Source: Leptothrix sp. (in: b-proteobacteria) (lineage in GTDB: Bacteria > Pseudomonadota > Gammaproteobacteria > Burkholderiales > Burkholderiaceae_C). Taken from it: 64,000 nucleotides of DNA. Numbering within the stretch: position 1 is the first letter of the stretch; each line of letters starts with the position of its first letter. The translations under genes were made by a program, and so were the position numbers. The notes beneath the pieces were generated by a model that had not been told where the DNA came from, made no database searches, and was given only the letters and a program-made list of their open reading frames with translations. Shown one piece after another: positions 17,601 to 27,024 of the stretch. The DNA is taken from the NCBI GenBank assembly GCA_013822685.1, contig PNKV01000004.1:1-64000 (forward strand), given 5' to 3'.

Positions 17601-20600
17601 GCTGCTGGCCAAGTTCAGCGGCTTCAGCACCTTGATCATTGGCACCAACACCGGCGTGGGCAACATCAGCTTCGGCGACATCACCTTGCCGTTCAACACC
17701 CTGGTGCGCAGCAGCTCCGGCGATGTCAGCTTCGCCAAGGTCGATGGCGCGCACAGCCTGGGCGTGCAGACCACCACCGGCACGATCGAGTTGAACGACC
17801 TGATCGGCGGCACCACGGCCCTCACCGGCCTGGACCTGAACGGGCCGGTTACGGTCAACACCAGCCTGGTCAAGACCGCAGGCGACCAGACCTACGGTGG
17901 TGCAGTCACCCTGGCCGCCACCACTTCGCTGGAATCCGGCGCGGGCAAGATTTCGCTGGCCAGCGTGGATGGTGGGGGCGCGAATGACCTCACGCTCAAG
18001 AGCGCCAATGGCGCGGCCGATGCCATCAAGACCACGGGCACCATCAGCAACCTGCGCGCCCTCAGCGTGGAGGGCGCGGCCACCTTGGGTGGCAACGTCA
18101 CCACCACGGGCGATCAGACCTACACCGGCATGACCACGCTGGCCAGCAACGTCACCCTGGATGCCACGGCGGCCAAGGTGAGCCTGGCGGGCGTCACCGG
18201 GGCCACCAACGACCTGACCGTCAAGAGCAGCAATGCCGCGGCCGATGCCATCAAGACCACGGCCGCGATCAGCGGCGTGGCCGCCTTGAACCTGCAAGGC
18301 AAGACCACGCTGGGTGCCAACGTGGGCAGCACCGGCGCGCAGGACTACGCTGGCGCGGTGACCCTGGCCAGCGCCGTGGCCGTGACCAGCTCGGCGGGCA
18401 ATGTGCGCTTTCAAAGCACCGTGGATGGCGCGCAGGCGCTGACCGTGAATGCTGCAGGGGGCAATGTGCGCTTCGATGGCGCGGTGGGCAGCGGCATGGC
18501 CTTGAGCAGCCTGGGCGTGACGGCCGGCTCGGTCAACGTCAATGCGGGCGCCATCACCACCACGGGTGGGCAAACCTACACCACCCCCAACGTGACTTTG
18601 GAAAGCGACACCACGTTCACGGCCAGCAGCTTGACCGCCACAGGCAATGTGGATGCGGGCGTTCACGACGTGTCGGTGTTCGCGGATGCCATGAACGTTG
18701 CGGGCGTTATCGCCAGCACGGGCGCGGGCAATGCCAGCATCGCCGGCCGCCTGGCCAGCACCACGATCGGTGTGGCGGGCGGCGCAGGCACCTTCCAGGT
18801 CACCAGCGCCTTGCTCAACAAGTTCTCCAACTTTGGCTCGGTCACCGTGGGGCGTGATGCCGGCACCGGCAACATCACCTTCGGCAACATGACCGGCGGC
18901 ACCGCCTTGAACCGCAGCCTGCGCGTGCGCAATGGCTCGGGCGACATCGTGTTCGGCCAGATCGACACCACGGTCGATGGGTCTTTCAACCTCAACGCGG
19001 CCACGGCCACCGGCACCGTTCGCCTGAACGGCGACGTGGGTGGCATCAGCCGCTTGAACAGCCTGACGCTGGGTGGCCCCACCCGCATCGCGGCGTCCAA
19101 CATCTTCACGGCCGGCTTCCAGCGCTACAACGGCCCGGTCACCTTGGTCTCGGATGTGAGCATGAACGCCACCTCCGCCACCTTTGGCAGCACGGTGAAT
19201 GGGGCGCACCACCTCACGGTCACCCCGCTCGGCGGCGGTTACGCCTATTTCATCGGCGCGGTGGGCGGCACTGCGCCTCTGGCCAGCCTGACCGTCAATG
19301 GCACCACCTACGTTGAGAACAACGTGACCACCTCGGGGGCGCAGTATTACGGTGGCACCACCGTTTTGTTCAACGACGCGACCTTCACGGGCACCGCGCT
19401 GACCTTCAATGGCAACCTGGCGGCGGGTACGCATGACCTGGGTTTGCTGGCCGATTCTTTCGTGGTCAATGGCACTGTGTCGGGCACCGGCGCAGCCCAG
19501 ATCGCCGCGTACACAGCCGGGCGCAACACCGTGGTGAAGGCCACTGGCGGCATCGGCGAACTGGTGGTGGGAGACGCCACCTTCACCCAGTTCTCGACCT
19601 TTTCCAGCGTGACCGTCGGTCGTGCCGATGGCACCGGCTCGGTCACGCTGGGCACCAGCGGCGACAGCTTTGCCTTGCCGACCAACTTGACCCTGCTCAG
19701 CGGCACCGGCGACATCAGCGTGCTGTCGGACATCAGCGGCGCGCACAGCCTGAACCTCAACACCAGCGGCACCACCCGCATCAACGCATCGGCATCGGGC
19801 TTGACTTCGCTGGCCACCGATGCTGGTGGCACGACGCGCCTGGGTGCATCGGTCACCACCTCCGGCACGCAAACCTATGGTGATGCGGTGATCCTGGACG
19901 CCAGCGTTGGTTTGTCCGCCAGTGATGTGCATTTTGTCGGCAAGGTGGACGGAGCTTCGGCCGGAGCCCAAAGTCTGACCATTGGCGGCAACGCGCGATT
20001 TGGTGCTGCGGTGGGGAGCACGCAGTCGCTGGGTAGCCTGTACCTGACCAGCCTGGGTGCCAGCGTGCGGTTCGACAACGGCGGGGCGCACACCAGCGGC
20101 TACCAGTACTACTCAGGCGTCACTACGCTGGGGGCTGACAGCGCCTTCACGTCCGACACCAACTATGTGTTCTTCGGGGGGGCGCTCAATGGGGCGCATG
20201 CCTTGACCACCAGTTCAGCGTCGGCCACTTACTTCAACAGCGCGGTGGGCAACACCTCGGCATTGACATCGGTGAATGTCACAGGCCAGGCGCGGCTCAA
20301 TGGCGGCAGCGTGACCACCACTGGCGCGCAAACCTATGCAGGCTCCGCCAGCCTGGGCGCCGACACCACGCTCACCGGGACCGACATCGCCTTGAATGGC
20401 GCAGTGGATGGCGCCCGCGCCCTGGCCATCAACGCTTCCGGCACGACGACTCTCGGCGGAATTGTGGGCGCGCCCACGGCCCTGACCAGCCTGAGCACCT
20501 CCGGCGCCACCAACCTCAACGGCGGCAGCATCCGCACCACCGGCGCGCAGTCTTACGGCGGCGCGGTCACCTTGGGGGCCAACACCACCGTCACTGCCAA

Positions 20601-23600
20601 CACGGTCGATTTCAACGGCACCGTGAACGGCTCGCGCGCGCTGGTCATCAACGACAGCGGCACCACCACCTTCCACGGCAACGTGGGCAACACCGCAGCC
20701 CTGGGCAGCCTGGTCACCACCGCAGGCGGCAGCACGGTCTTGCCCGCCCAAGTGACCACCACCGGCGCGCAGGTCTATGGTGATCCGGTCACGCTGTCGG
20801 CCAACACCACCTTGAGCGCCAACAGCGTGAGCCTGGCCAACCTGATCGGCGCCAACCACGCCTTGGCCATCGCCACGCCGGGCCTGGTCGATTTCAACGG
20901 CACCATCGCGGGCCTCACCGGCTTGGACAAGACGGGCACGGGCACCGTGCGCTTCATCGGGGCCCAAGGGCTGACTACCAGCGGCGCGCAAAGCTATGGC
21001 GGCAACGTGCAGGTGTTCAGCGGCAATGCGGTCTTTGACGGCGCGTCGCTCAACTTCGCGGGCGACATCACGGGGGCCAACAACCTGAGCCTGAGTTCCG
21101 ACGTCATCAGCGTGGCGGGCGCCATCACGGGCTCGGGCGCCGGCACCTTTGCCATCGCCCCCAAGAGCTTGGGCACCACGATCGGCTTGAGCGGCGGCAC
21201 AGGCGCCCTGCAGGTGAACCTGAACACGGTCTCGGGCTTCACGCAGCGCGTGATCGGCCGCGCCGATGGCACGGGCACGGTCAACGTGGGCGCGTCCACC
21301 CTGAGCGCCAACACCACGGTGCAAAGCGGCACCGGTGCCATCAACTTTGGCGCGCTCGATGGCGCGCAGGCCTTGACGGTGAACACCGCGGGCGTCACCA
21401 GTTTCAATGGCAACGTCACCGGCCTGACCACCTTGAGCACTGACGCGGCGGGTAGCACGAACTTCAATGGCAGCTCGGCCAGCGCGACGACGGCCTTGAG
21501 CTTTGGCGATGCCGTGGTCTATGGCGGCAACGTCAGCTTCACGGCCCCGTCGATCACGCTGGGGGGCGGCGCCAGCGGTGGTGCCAACCTCACCCTGGCC
21601 ACCAACACCCTGAGCCTGGGCGGCGACCTGTCGGGCAGCGGCGAGCTGACCCTGCAACCCACGGCGGCTGGCACGACCATTGGTCTGGCCGGTGGCGTGG
21701 GTGACCTGCAGATCACGCAAGCCACCTTGAACCGGGTCACTGGCTTCACGTCGCAGACCATCGGCCGCACCGATGGCACGGGCGCCATCAACGCCAACGC
21801 GATGACCCTGGCGCGCGACACCAAAGTGCAAAGCGCCACGGGCAACGTGGCGTTCAACGGCACCGTGGATGGCGCGCGGGCCCTGGTGGTCAACACCGCC
21901 GGTACCACCGCCTTCAATGGTGACGTGGGCGGCACCACTGCCCTGGCCAGCCTGAGCACCAACGCGGGCGGCACCACCGCCATCAATGCCAGCCAGGTGC
22001 GCGCCACGGGCGCATTGCACTTTGGCGATGCCGTGACCACCACCGGCGACACCACCTTCAGCAGCAACTCGCAGCAGTTCGACGGGGGCGTCACCGGCGG
22101 CGCCAACCTGACCCTGGTGGCCAACACGCTGACCTCGGGCGGGCCGATCTCCGGCTCGGGCATCCTGAGCATCCTGCCCTTGAGCGCCACCACCATTGGC
22201 CTGGCCGGTGCGGGCGGTGGGGGCGACCTGCTGATCAGCCAAGCCTTGCTGGATCAGACCAGCGGCTTCACCCAGCTCGTGATCGGCGCCAACACCGGCG
22301 CCGTGAACATCGAGTCGGGCGCCCTGACCCTGGGTGTGGACACCACGCTGCAAAGCGGCACCGGTCAGGTCCACTTTCAATCCACGGTGGATGGCGCCCA
22401 TACCTTGACGGTGAACACCGCCGGCCTGACGCGCTTCCAGGGCAATGTGGGCTCAACCACGGCCTTGGCCAGCGTGACCACCGACGCCCCGGGCAGCACG
22501 CAGATCGACGCCAGCGCCATGCGCACCACCGGCGCGCAAACCTACAACGACCCGGTGACCACCAGTGGCGTGTTGTCGCTGGCGGCGTCCACCGTCACGC
22601 TGCACACGGTGGGCAACCTGCGGCTGGGCCTGGTCAACCTGGGTCTGGGTGGCGACATCAGCACCGACGGCGTGCTGACCCTGGAAGACTCGCTCAACCT
22701 GGGCGGCGGCACGCTGACCTTGCAAGCGGGCGGTGGCCCTGGCGCCGGCATCGCTTTCAACGACAGCGAGTTGAGCGGCCGCCCGGGCCTGATCTCCGGC
22801 AACCTGTTGGTCAAGGAAGCCGCAGCGGCCATCCTGCAAACCAACGGCACGATCACCACGGCGGCCAGTTCCACTTTGGACCTGAAAGCTGTGAACCGCG
22901 GCTCCATCCGCATCGACCACACCACCAACGAGATCGCGGGCAACCTGAAGGCCGTCAGCGGGCCTGAGGGCGACACCAACACCGGGCGCTTCAGCGGTTC
23001 GGGCACCTTGCCGCTGAGCTTCGTGCGCGTGGACTCCAACCAGATCCGCTCGGCGGGCATCGAGGCCGACGCGGTCAAGCTCACGGCCAACAGCCTGAGC
23101 ACCAACCCCGGAACCAAGATCCGCGCGCGCCTGCCCTACATCAACGCCCAGGGCATCGAAAGCTCGGTGGCGGCGCTCACCATGGTCCTCAAGCAACCCA
23201 CGGTGATCAACCAGTTCGGCACGCCGGCCACCAGCAGCTGGATCCAGGTCGACGTGGGCGACAGCCTGGGCGGCTACCTGACCGTGCGGCCCAAGGGGGC
23301 GGGTGCGGGCTCATCGGCCGTGTACGTGGGCGGCTCGGAGGGCAATGTGCCGTTCTACGATGGCACCAGCAAGGCCAGTGAGATCCAGGTGTATTACAAC
23401 GGGCGCGTGCCTTCCACGCCGCAAGAAGTGGGCGCCTTGAGCGCCGTGACCGCCGTGATCGAAGAGTCGCGCCGCGCGCGCTTTGACGAGGCTGTGCGCA
23501 CCGAGAACGTGTCGTCGCGATTGCGCACGGGCGTGATCGCCGAAGTGGGCGCAGGCCGCCCCGCCACCGAAGGCTCCGAATCCATCCGCATGCCCGCCAC

Positions 23601-23634
23601 CTGCACCCCCACGGCCACGCTGGGTTGCCAATGA
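14638..23634 (+). CDS. TpsA giant exoprotein with filamentous-haemagglutinin-type secretion domain
   Basis: A 2998-residue secreted protein, cargo of the upstream TpsB. A long signal peptide (cleavage near AMAQ, residue 39) leads into the TPS/haemagglutination-activity domain (about 40-300), with NPNGIVFG (NPNGI at 125-129) and an N-terminal beta-helix cap. The rest is predicted right-handed beta-helix: five 73-residue tandem repeats (about 553-918), then dozens of looser repeats of the type TTTGAQTYGGAVTLGANTT. The composition is Thr/Gly/Ala/Ser/Val-rich and essentially lacks Cys until the end, where two Cys flank seven residues (CTPTATLGC). I see no VENN motif or toxin-like C-terminal domain, so an adhesin or biofilm matrix role is likelier than contact-dependent inhibition. 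The role is inferred from the family. Confidence 0.9.
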   Translation: MKRSTLNRTRRLAQRGCFALRPLPLAAALLILAEGAMAQTAALPSTGTVVYGNVTTTQPNANTLNIHQTSDKAYVQYDSFSIGLGNKVVIQQPTSTSAFLGQVTGYDPSFILGQLQANGRVFLINPNGIVFGEHARVDVGSIVATTMSLSLGDFLNNRILLTSNPTDGHGALAGVVRNDGTITAKDGFVVLAGRQVINTGQILAENGRVGLAAASKLLVDVEGDGLLFFEVEGKDAGARLAQLGRIEANGGSVEMMADARGQFADTVLNMSGVVQARSLGTKQGRVVIDGGSSGITDVSGSVDTTGVASGQKGGDITVTGDRVLVRDGASLDASGDAGGGRLLVGGDFHGANPAVRNAQVTAVGAGARLRSNALQSGQGGDVVVWADDTTRYFGSIESKGGAQGGNGGAVEVSGKQSLAFQGAVDTSAPKGQVGTLLLDPRDISITANGAALDWTAAAGVAAPGDAEVNVASINAATANVSLVATRDASVDAAINITNAGTGLSITAGRDLTVAESVSTNNGAVQLVATTGTIKLNNDVSAGTADVTMTGALTLGGAGATRSLTGGNVSVGAVTGAGKNLTLVAGTAATLGGAVAGVGTLDASASATTAINADVTTTAGQSYSAVTLGGAGATRTLSGTTVSVGAVTGGTKNLTLSGSTSATLGGAVAGVGTLDTSASATTAINADVTTTAGQSYGAVTLGGAGATRTLSGTTVSVGAVTGGAKDLTLIGSTSATLGGAVAGVGTLDASASGTTAINADVTTTAGQSYGAVTLGGVGATRTLSGTTLALGAVTGGAKNLTLSGSTSSTLGGAVAGVGTLNASGSATTAINADVTTTAGQSYGAVTLGGAGATRTLSGTTLALGTVTGGAKNLTLTATTSATLGGAVSGVNTLDATGALATSVAADVSTTAGQSYGGAVTLTGPSTFTGTSVGFNNLVAAANNVAIHANAITVAGAATGTGTLGLAGATDAASIGVNSAVVTDLSISTALLAKFSGFSTLIIGTNTGVGNISFGDITLPFNTLVRSSSGDVSFAKVDGAHSLGVQTTTGTIELNDLIGGTTALTGLDLNGPVTVNTSLVKTAGDQTYGGAVTLAATTSLESGAGKISLASVDGGGANDLTLKSANGAADAIKTTGTISNLRALSVEGAATLGGNVTTTGDQTYTGMTTLASNVTLDATAAKVSLAGVTGATNDLTVKSSNAAADAIKTTAAISGVAALNLQGKTTLGANVGSTGAQDYAGAVTLASAVAVTSSAGNVRFQSTVDGAQALTVNAAGGNVRFDGAVGSGMALSSLGVTAGSVNVNAGAITTTGGQTYTTPNVTLESDTTFTASSLTATGNVDAGVHDVSVFADAMNVAGVIASTGAGNASIAGRLASTTIGVAGGAGTFQVTSALLNKFSNFGSVTVGRDAGTGNITFGNMTGGTALNRSLRVRNGSGDIVFGQIDTTVDGSFNLNAATATGTVRLNGDVGGISRLNSLTLGGPTRIAASNIFTAGFQRYNGPVTLVSDVSMNATSATFGSTVNGAHHLTVTPLGGGYAYFIGAVGGTAPLASLTVNGTTYVENNVTTSGAQYYGGTTVLFNDATFTGTALTFNGNLAAGTHDLGLLADSFVVNGTVSGTGAAQIAAYTAGRNTVVKATGGIGELVVGDATFTQFSTFSSVTVGRADGTGSVTLGTSGDSFALPTNLTLLSGTGDISVLSDISGAHSLNLNTSGTTRINASASGLTSLATDAGGTTRLGASVTTSGTQTYGDAVILDASVGLSASDVHFVGKVDGASAGAQSLTIGGNARFGAAVGSTQSLGSLYLTSLGASVRFDNGGAHTSGYQYYSGVTTLGADSAFTSDTNYVFFGGALNGAHALTTSSASATYFNSAVGNTSALTSVNVTGQARLNGGSVTTTGAQTYAGSASLGADTTLTGTDIALNGAVDGARALAINASGTTTLGGIVGAPTALTSLSTSGATNLNGGSIRTTGAQSYGGAVTLGANTTVTANTVDFNGTVNGSRALVINDSGTTTFHGNVGNTAALGSLVTTAGGSTVLPAQVTTTGAQVYGDPVTLSANTTLSANSVSLANLIGANHALAIATPGLVDFNGTIAGLTGLDKTGTGTVRFIGAQGLTTSGAQSYGGNVQVFSGNAVFDGASLNFAGDITGANNLSLSSDVISVAGAITGSGAGTFAIAPKSLGTTIGLSGGTGALQVNLNTVSGFTQRVIGRADGTGTVNVGASTLSANTTVQSGTGAINFGALDGAQALTVNTAGVTSFNGNVTGLTTLSTDAAGSTNFNGSSASATTALSFGDAVVYGGNVSFTAPSITLGGGASGGANLTLATNTLSLGGDLSGSGELTLQPTAAGTTIGLAGGVGDLQITQATLNRVTGFTSQTIGRTDGTGAINANAMTLARDTKVQSATGNVAFNGTVDGARALVVNTAGTTAFNGDVGGTTALASLSTNAGGTTAINASQVRATGALHFGDAVTTTGDTTFSSNSQQFDGGVTGGANLTLVANTLTSGGPISGSGILSILPLSATTIGLAGAGGGGDLLISQALLDQTSGFTQLVIGANTGAVNIESGALTLGVDTTLQSGTGQVHFQSTVDGAHTLTVNTAGLTRFQGNVGSTTALASVTTDAPGSTQIDASAMRTTGAQTYNDPVTTSGVLSLAASTVTLHTVGNLRLGLVNLGLGGDISTDGVLTLEDSLNLGGGTLTLQAGGGPGAGIAFNDSELSGRPGLISGNLLVKEAAAAILQTNGTITTAASSTLDLKAVNRGSIRIDHTTNEIAGNLKAVSGPEGDTNTGRFSGSGTLPLSFVRVDSNQIRSAGIEADAVKLTANSLSTNPGTKIRARLPYINAQGIESSVAALTMVLKQPTVINQFGTPATSSWIQVDVGDSLGGYLTVRPKGAGAGSSAVYVGGSEGNVPFYDGTSKASEIQVYYNGRVPSTPQEVGALSAVTAVIEESRRARFDEAVRTENVSSRLRTGVIAEVGAGRPATEGSESIRMPATCTPTATLGCQ
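16294..17391 (+). repeat. Five tandem 219-bp repeats inside tpsA
   Basis: Units begin at 16294, 16513, 16732, 16951 and 17170. The spacing is exactly 219 bp (73 codons) for four intervals, and the last unit is 222 bp. Each starts ACCTTGGGCGG-type and encodes TLGGAGATRTLSGTT, AVTGG.KNLTL, ATLGGAVAGVGTL, TTAINADVTTTAGQSYGAV. The middle units are nearly identical at DNA level, a sign of recent duplication or gene conversion. The minus strand carries open frames of the same period, which are shadows. Confidence 0.92.
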
Positions 23635-23698
23635 TTGTTGAAGACGGCAGCGCGCCAATAGCATACAGTTTGAAGTTCGATCACCTCCGAGCCCGACC

Positions 23699-25087
23699 GT
23701 GAAATCAACCGTGAACCGCCGCCAAGTCATCACCTTACCGCTGGCCCTGGGCTTGCCCGCGGTGACCTTGGCGCAGGGCTATTCCTACGGCAACAGCCCC
23801 AGCGCGGCGGCGGCCCCGGCGGTGGCTTCGGGCAAAGCATCCAAGCGTTTTGCCCTGCTGGTGGGCAACCGCGCCTACCCCTCGCCGTTCGACCTGCCGC
23901 CCGTTCACAAAAACCTGCGCGACATGCAGGCCGTGCTTGAAAAGCGGGGCTTTGAAGTCACCGTGGTGACCGACCAGGACGTGAAGGTGCTGCGCGACGC
24001 CATGCAGTCGTTTGCCAAACGCGTGCAGGGTGCGCCCGCCGATGCGACCGTGCTGTTCTACTTCACCGGCCACGGCATGCAGGTCGATGCCGAGAACCTG
24101 CTGCTGGGCGCGGGCACCAACCCCAGCGGCAAGGAAGACTCACTGCTGGGCAATGGCCTGATGCTCAAGCGCGACCTGGTCGATGCCCTGCCGCACCGCC
24201 CCAAGGGACTGAGCATGGTGGTGATCGACGCCTGCCGCACCTCGCTGCGCGCCGAAGGCGGCCTCAACCAGGTCGAGGCACCGCTGGGTTGCCTGATCGC
24301 CTTTGCCACCGGCGCCGGCAAGCCGGCCATCGCCCCGGCGGTTGAAACGCAGAACACCTTCTACACGGCCTCGCTGGTCAAGGTGATGCAATCGGCGTCG
24401 GACGACACCACCTTCTCCGACCTGTTCCGCCTGGTCAAGCTGGACGTGCAGCAGACCATGCTGAACCACCCCGTCCAGGCCATCCGCAACGTGGCGCAGT
24501 TTCCCTTCATCGCCGAGAACACGCAGATCCGCACGCGCCTGGCCCTCAAGCCGGCCACGCCCGGCGGCGAGGTGGCGTTCGAGAGCGTTGACGAGAAAAC
24601 CCTGTGGAAGCAGGTGGAAGAAAGTTACTGGCCGGGCGACGTGGTCAAGCGCGCCGATGAATACCTCAAGCGCTTTCCGAGTGGCAAGCTGGCCGGCTCG
24701 GCGCAGGTGGCGCGTGAAGGCGCGACGGACGCGGCCAAGGCCATGCAGCGCAACGATGTGCGCTTGTTCAAAAGCGCCTTCAGCCCCAAACCCGAAAGCC
24801 CCGACAGCCTGCTGCGCGAGTTGCGCAAGGCGGCCTGGGGTGACAAGGACGCGGCCGCGCGGATCGCGCGCATGTACCGCCAGGGCCAGGATGGCCTGAA
24901 CACCGATGCCAACCGGTTTGAAGGCTGGATGCAGTTCGCCTCGGCGCTGGGCAACGGGATCGCCAGTTACGAGCTGGCCTTGTACTACCGGGGGCAGGAC
25001 CAGCCCTTGCTGGCCGCGCAGTTCGAGTCACGCGCGCGCGAGCTGGGCTACACGCCACCGCCCACGCTGGACCACTACCGCAAGTAA
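23699..25087 (+). CDS. Exported caspase-like (peptidase C14) protein with Sel1-like tail
   Basis: A 462-residue protein. The N terminus NRRQVITLPLALGLPAVTLAQ is a signal peptide with a twin-arginine look, so the enzyme is likely periplasmic or secreted. The caspase p20-type domain (about 48-260) has the start KRFALLVGNRAYP, the catalytic His in FYFTGHGMQ (His125) and the catalytic Cys in VVIDACRTS (Cys179). A C-terminal part (about 370-455) resembles Sel1/TPR-like helices (AARIARMYRQGQDG, YELALYYRGQ). Metacaspase-type enzymes cleave after Arg/Lys. The GTG start lies 65 bases after the tpsA stop on the same strand, so it may act on the TpsA/TpsB system; that link is inference. Confidence 0.85.
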   Translation: MKSTVNRRQVITLPLALGLPAVTLAQGYSYGNSPSAAAAPAVASGKASKRFALLVGNRAYPSPFDLPPVHKNLRDMQAVLEKRGFEVTVVTDQDVKVLRDAMQSFAKRVQGAPADATVLFYFTGHGMQVDAENLLLGAGTNPSGKEDSLLGNGLMLKRDLVDALPHRPKGLSMVVIDACRTSLRAEGGLNQVEAPLGCLIAFATGAGKPAIAPAVETQNTFYTASLVKVMQSASDDTTFSDLFRLVKLDVQQTMLNHPVQAIRNVAQFPFIAENTQIRTRLALKPATPGGEVAFESVDEKTLWKQVEESYWPGDVVKRADEYLKRFPSGKLAGSAQVAREGATDAAKAMQRNDVRLFKSAFSPKPESPDSLLRELRKAAWGDKDAAARIARMYRQGQDGLNTDANRFEGWMQFASALGNGIASYELALYYRGQDQPLLAAQFESRARELGYTPPPTLDHYRK

Positions 25088-25108
25088 GCGGGCCTCAAGC
25101 CGGGGTGC

Positions 25109-26983
25109 TCACTGCACCTCGTCAGACGAGAAACGGGCCGCGCCGTATTCGTCATCGCACCCCGGGCCGCCTTGGCACTGAACCGCGCCAGCGAAGGCTG
25201 AGCCTGCGCCGGTGTGCCGCTTGGCGATGTCCAGCGCGGCGTCGGGCTTGGGGTACATGCCAAAGCCGCCATCGTTTTTCAAACCCGCCGCGTCGAAATT
25301 GCGCGGCTGGCTGGAGACGATCACCAGGAAGTGATCGGTGCCCGCCGGGCCGGCCACGTCCATGGGCCAGGTGGCTTGCGGCAGGTTCAAGGTCTGGCCG
25401 GCCTTGATGCGGTTGTTGCGCGCCATCTTGTTGGGAAAGAGCTGCATGAACTCGCCCTCGGTGCTTTGCAGCAGCACATAGACATGCCCCTCACGCGCCG
25501 ACTTGACGGTGAAGGCCAGCCGGTCCCGGCCAATGCGGAATTGCGGCTTGGCAGGGGCGGCCTCCACGGTGAAGCCGGGTGTTTGCGCCGCCAGGATGCG
25601 GTCGAACTCGCGCAGGGCGTTGAACGGGCCCTCGACCACCGGTGGGGCCGCCACCTCCACGGGTGGGGGCACTGGCGCGGGCGCCACGGCCGGTGGTGGT
25701 GCGGCCACCGGTGCCGCCGGAGCTGCGGTGGATGGCGTGGTGGATGGCGTGGCCTGGGTCGCGACCTCGGGGGCCGGCGCTGGCGGTGCCGATGAGGGGG
25801 TCAACAGCCAGAAGGCCGCGCCACCCAGGCCGGCCAACACCAGTGCGCCAGCACCGATCATCAGGCCCGTGCGCGAGGGCGCGGGTGCCGTGCTGGGTGA
25901 TGTTGCCTTGGTGTTGGCAGGCGCTGGCGTGGGTGCGCCTGCGCGCGCGGTAGTGGTCGCGGCACCTGGCGGTGCCAGCTTCACCGGCTGCGTCACCATG
26001 GGGTTGAAATCCACGCCGCCCAGGCCGAGGTTGGCGCGCAACTCCGCCACGCTTTGCGTGCGGTCTTCGGGCTTGACGACCAGCGCCCGGTCCATGGCGT
26101 TGAGGAAGCGTTCGCTGTACTTGCCCGCCAGTTGCTGGGACAGCGGCGTGTAGTTGTCGCTCATCAGCCGGCCCACGGCGGGCGGCGGCGTCTTGCCCAA
26201 AATCGCGTAGTGGATCGACGCGGCCAAGGCGTAAATGTCGGTCCAACCGCCTTGCTTCATGCCGGGCACTTCGGCGTATTGCTCCACCGGCGCGTAGCCC
26301 GGCTTCAGGATCACCGTGAGCGCCTGTGTCATGTCGCCGATCACGCGGCGCGCGGCGCCGAAGTCCAGCAGCAGCGGGCGGCCACTGCCTTTCAGCAGGA
26401 TGACGTTGTCGGGCGCGATGTCACGGTGAAAGCACTGCTCGGCGTGGATCACCTCCAGCGCCTCGGTCAGCGGGGCGAGCATGCCCATCAGCCAGGCCTC
26501 GTCGGGCGGGCCGTTCATGTCCTTCAGGGCCTGCTTGAGCGTCTGGCCTTCGTAGAAGGGCATGATCATGTAGGCCGTGCCATTGGCTTCCCAGAAGCGG
26601 TACACCTTCACCAGCGAGGCGTGGTCGAACTGGGCCAGCAGCTTGGCCTCGTTCACGAAGCTTTTCAGGCCGGCCTCAAAGGTGTCGCGGTGTCGCTCGG
26701 ACTTGACCGACACCTGCGTGCCGCCACTGCGCGCGGCCAGGGCCGAGGGCATGTACTCCTTGAGGGCCACGCGGCGTTCCAGCGAGTGATCCCAGGCCAT
26801 GTAGACGATGCCGAATCCCCCCTCGCCCAGCATGCTCGTGATCTCGAACTCGCCCAGGTAGGTGCCGACCGGCAGCGCATTGCCGTGGTCGTCCTGGGCT
26901 GGCGTGGGCGCGGCGGCGGGCATTGGCTGCGTGCGGTTGACCGGCTTGATGACAGTGCGGTCGTCGTCGGGGTGATCGCTCAT
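25109..26983 (-). CDS. ppkA: T6SS-associated Ser/Thr protein kinase (PpkA/TagE) with DUF4384 periplasmic domain
   Basis: A 624-residue inner-membrane kinase. The cytoplasmic kinase domain (about 42-310) has the glycine loop LGEGGFGIVY, VALKEYMP with the ATP-binding Lys, CFHRDIAPDNVILL (HRD) and LLLDFGAARR (DFG). A Pro/Ala-rich linker, one membrane helix (LMIGAGALVLAGLGGAAFWLL) and a DUF4384 domain with YVLLQSTEGEFMQLFPN follow. The start is the ATG of MSDHPDDDRT; a much longer open frame upstream reads through tagF in another frame. The tagF start-side neighbour is 41 bases away. PpkA phosphorylates T6SS components to trigger assembly, with PppA (46.6 kb) as the opposing phosphatase. Thr10 lies in DDRTVIKP, a motif shared with TssL and TagH. 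Confidence 0.87.
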   Translation of the reverse strand: MSDHPDDDRTVIKPVNRTQPMPAAAPTPAQDDHGNALPVGTYLGEFEITSMLGEGGFGIVYMAWDHSLERRVALKEYMPSALAARSGGTQVSVKSERHRDTFEAGLKSFVNEAKLLAQFDHASLVKVYRFWEANGTAYMIMPFYEGQTLKQALKDMNGPPDEAWLMGMLAPLTEALEVIHAEQCFHRDIAPDNVILLKGSGRPLLLDFGAARRVIGDMTQALTVILKPGYAPVEQYAEVPGMKQGGWTDIYALAASIHYAILGKTPPPAVGRLMSDNYTPLSQQLAGKYSERFLNAMDRALVVKPEDRTQSVAELRANLGLGGVDFNPMVTQPVKLAPPGAATTTARAGAPTPAPANTKATSPSTAPAPSRTGLMIGAGALVLAGLGGAAFWLLTPSSAPPAPAPEVATQATPSTTPSTAAPAAPVAAPPPAVAPAPVPPPVEVAAPPVVEGPFNALREFDRILAAQTPGFTVEAAPAKPQFRIGRDRLAFTVKSAREGHVYVLLQSTEGEFMQLFPNKMARNNRIKAGQTLNLPQATWPMDVAGPAGTDHFLVIVSSQPRNFDAAGLKNDGGFGMYPKPDAALDIAKRHTGAGSAFAGAVQCQGGPGCDDEYGAARFSSDEVQ

Positions 26984-27024
26984 GCGCTGCTGGAGACCTC
27001 TGGCTGGTGATGCGTGCGGTGATT

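Noticed and set aside
14551-22401. Very long minus-strand open frames (867, 962 and 728 codons) opposite tpsA
   Set aside because: They mirror the repetitive, high-GC tpsA coding strand, repeat with the same 219-bp period, have His/Arg/Gly-rich low-complexity composition and no start signals.
23638-23667. Sigma70-like promoter before the caspase gene (TTGAAG-N18-CATACA)
   Set aside because: Weak match (4/6 and 3/6) in a short gap; not enough to claim a separate promoter.
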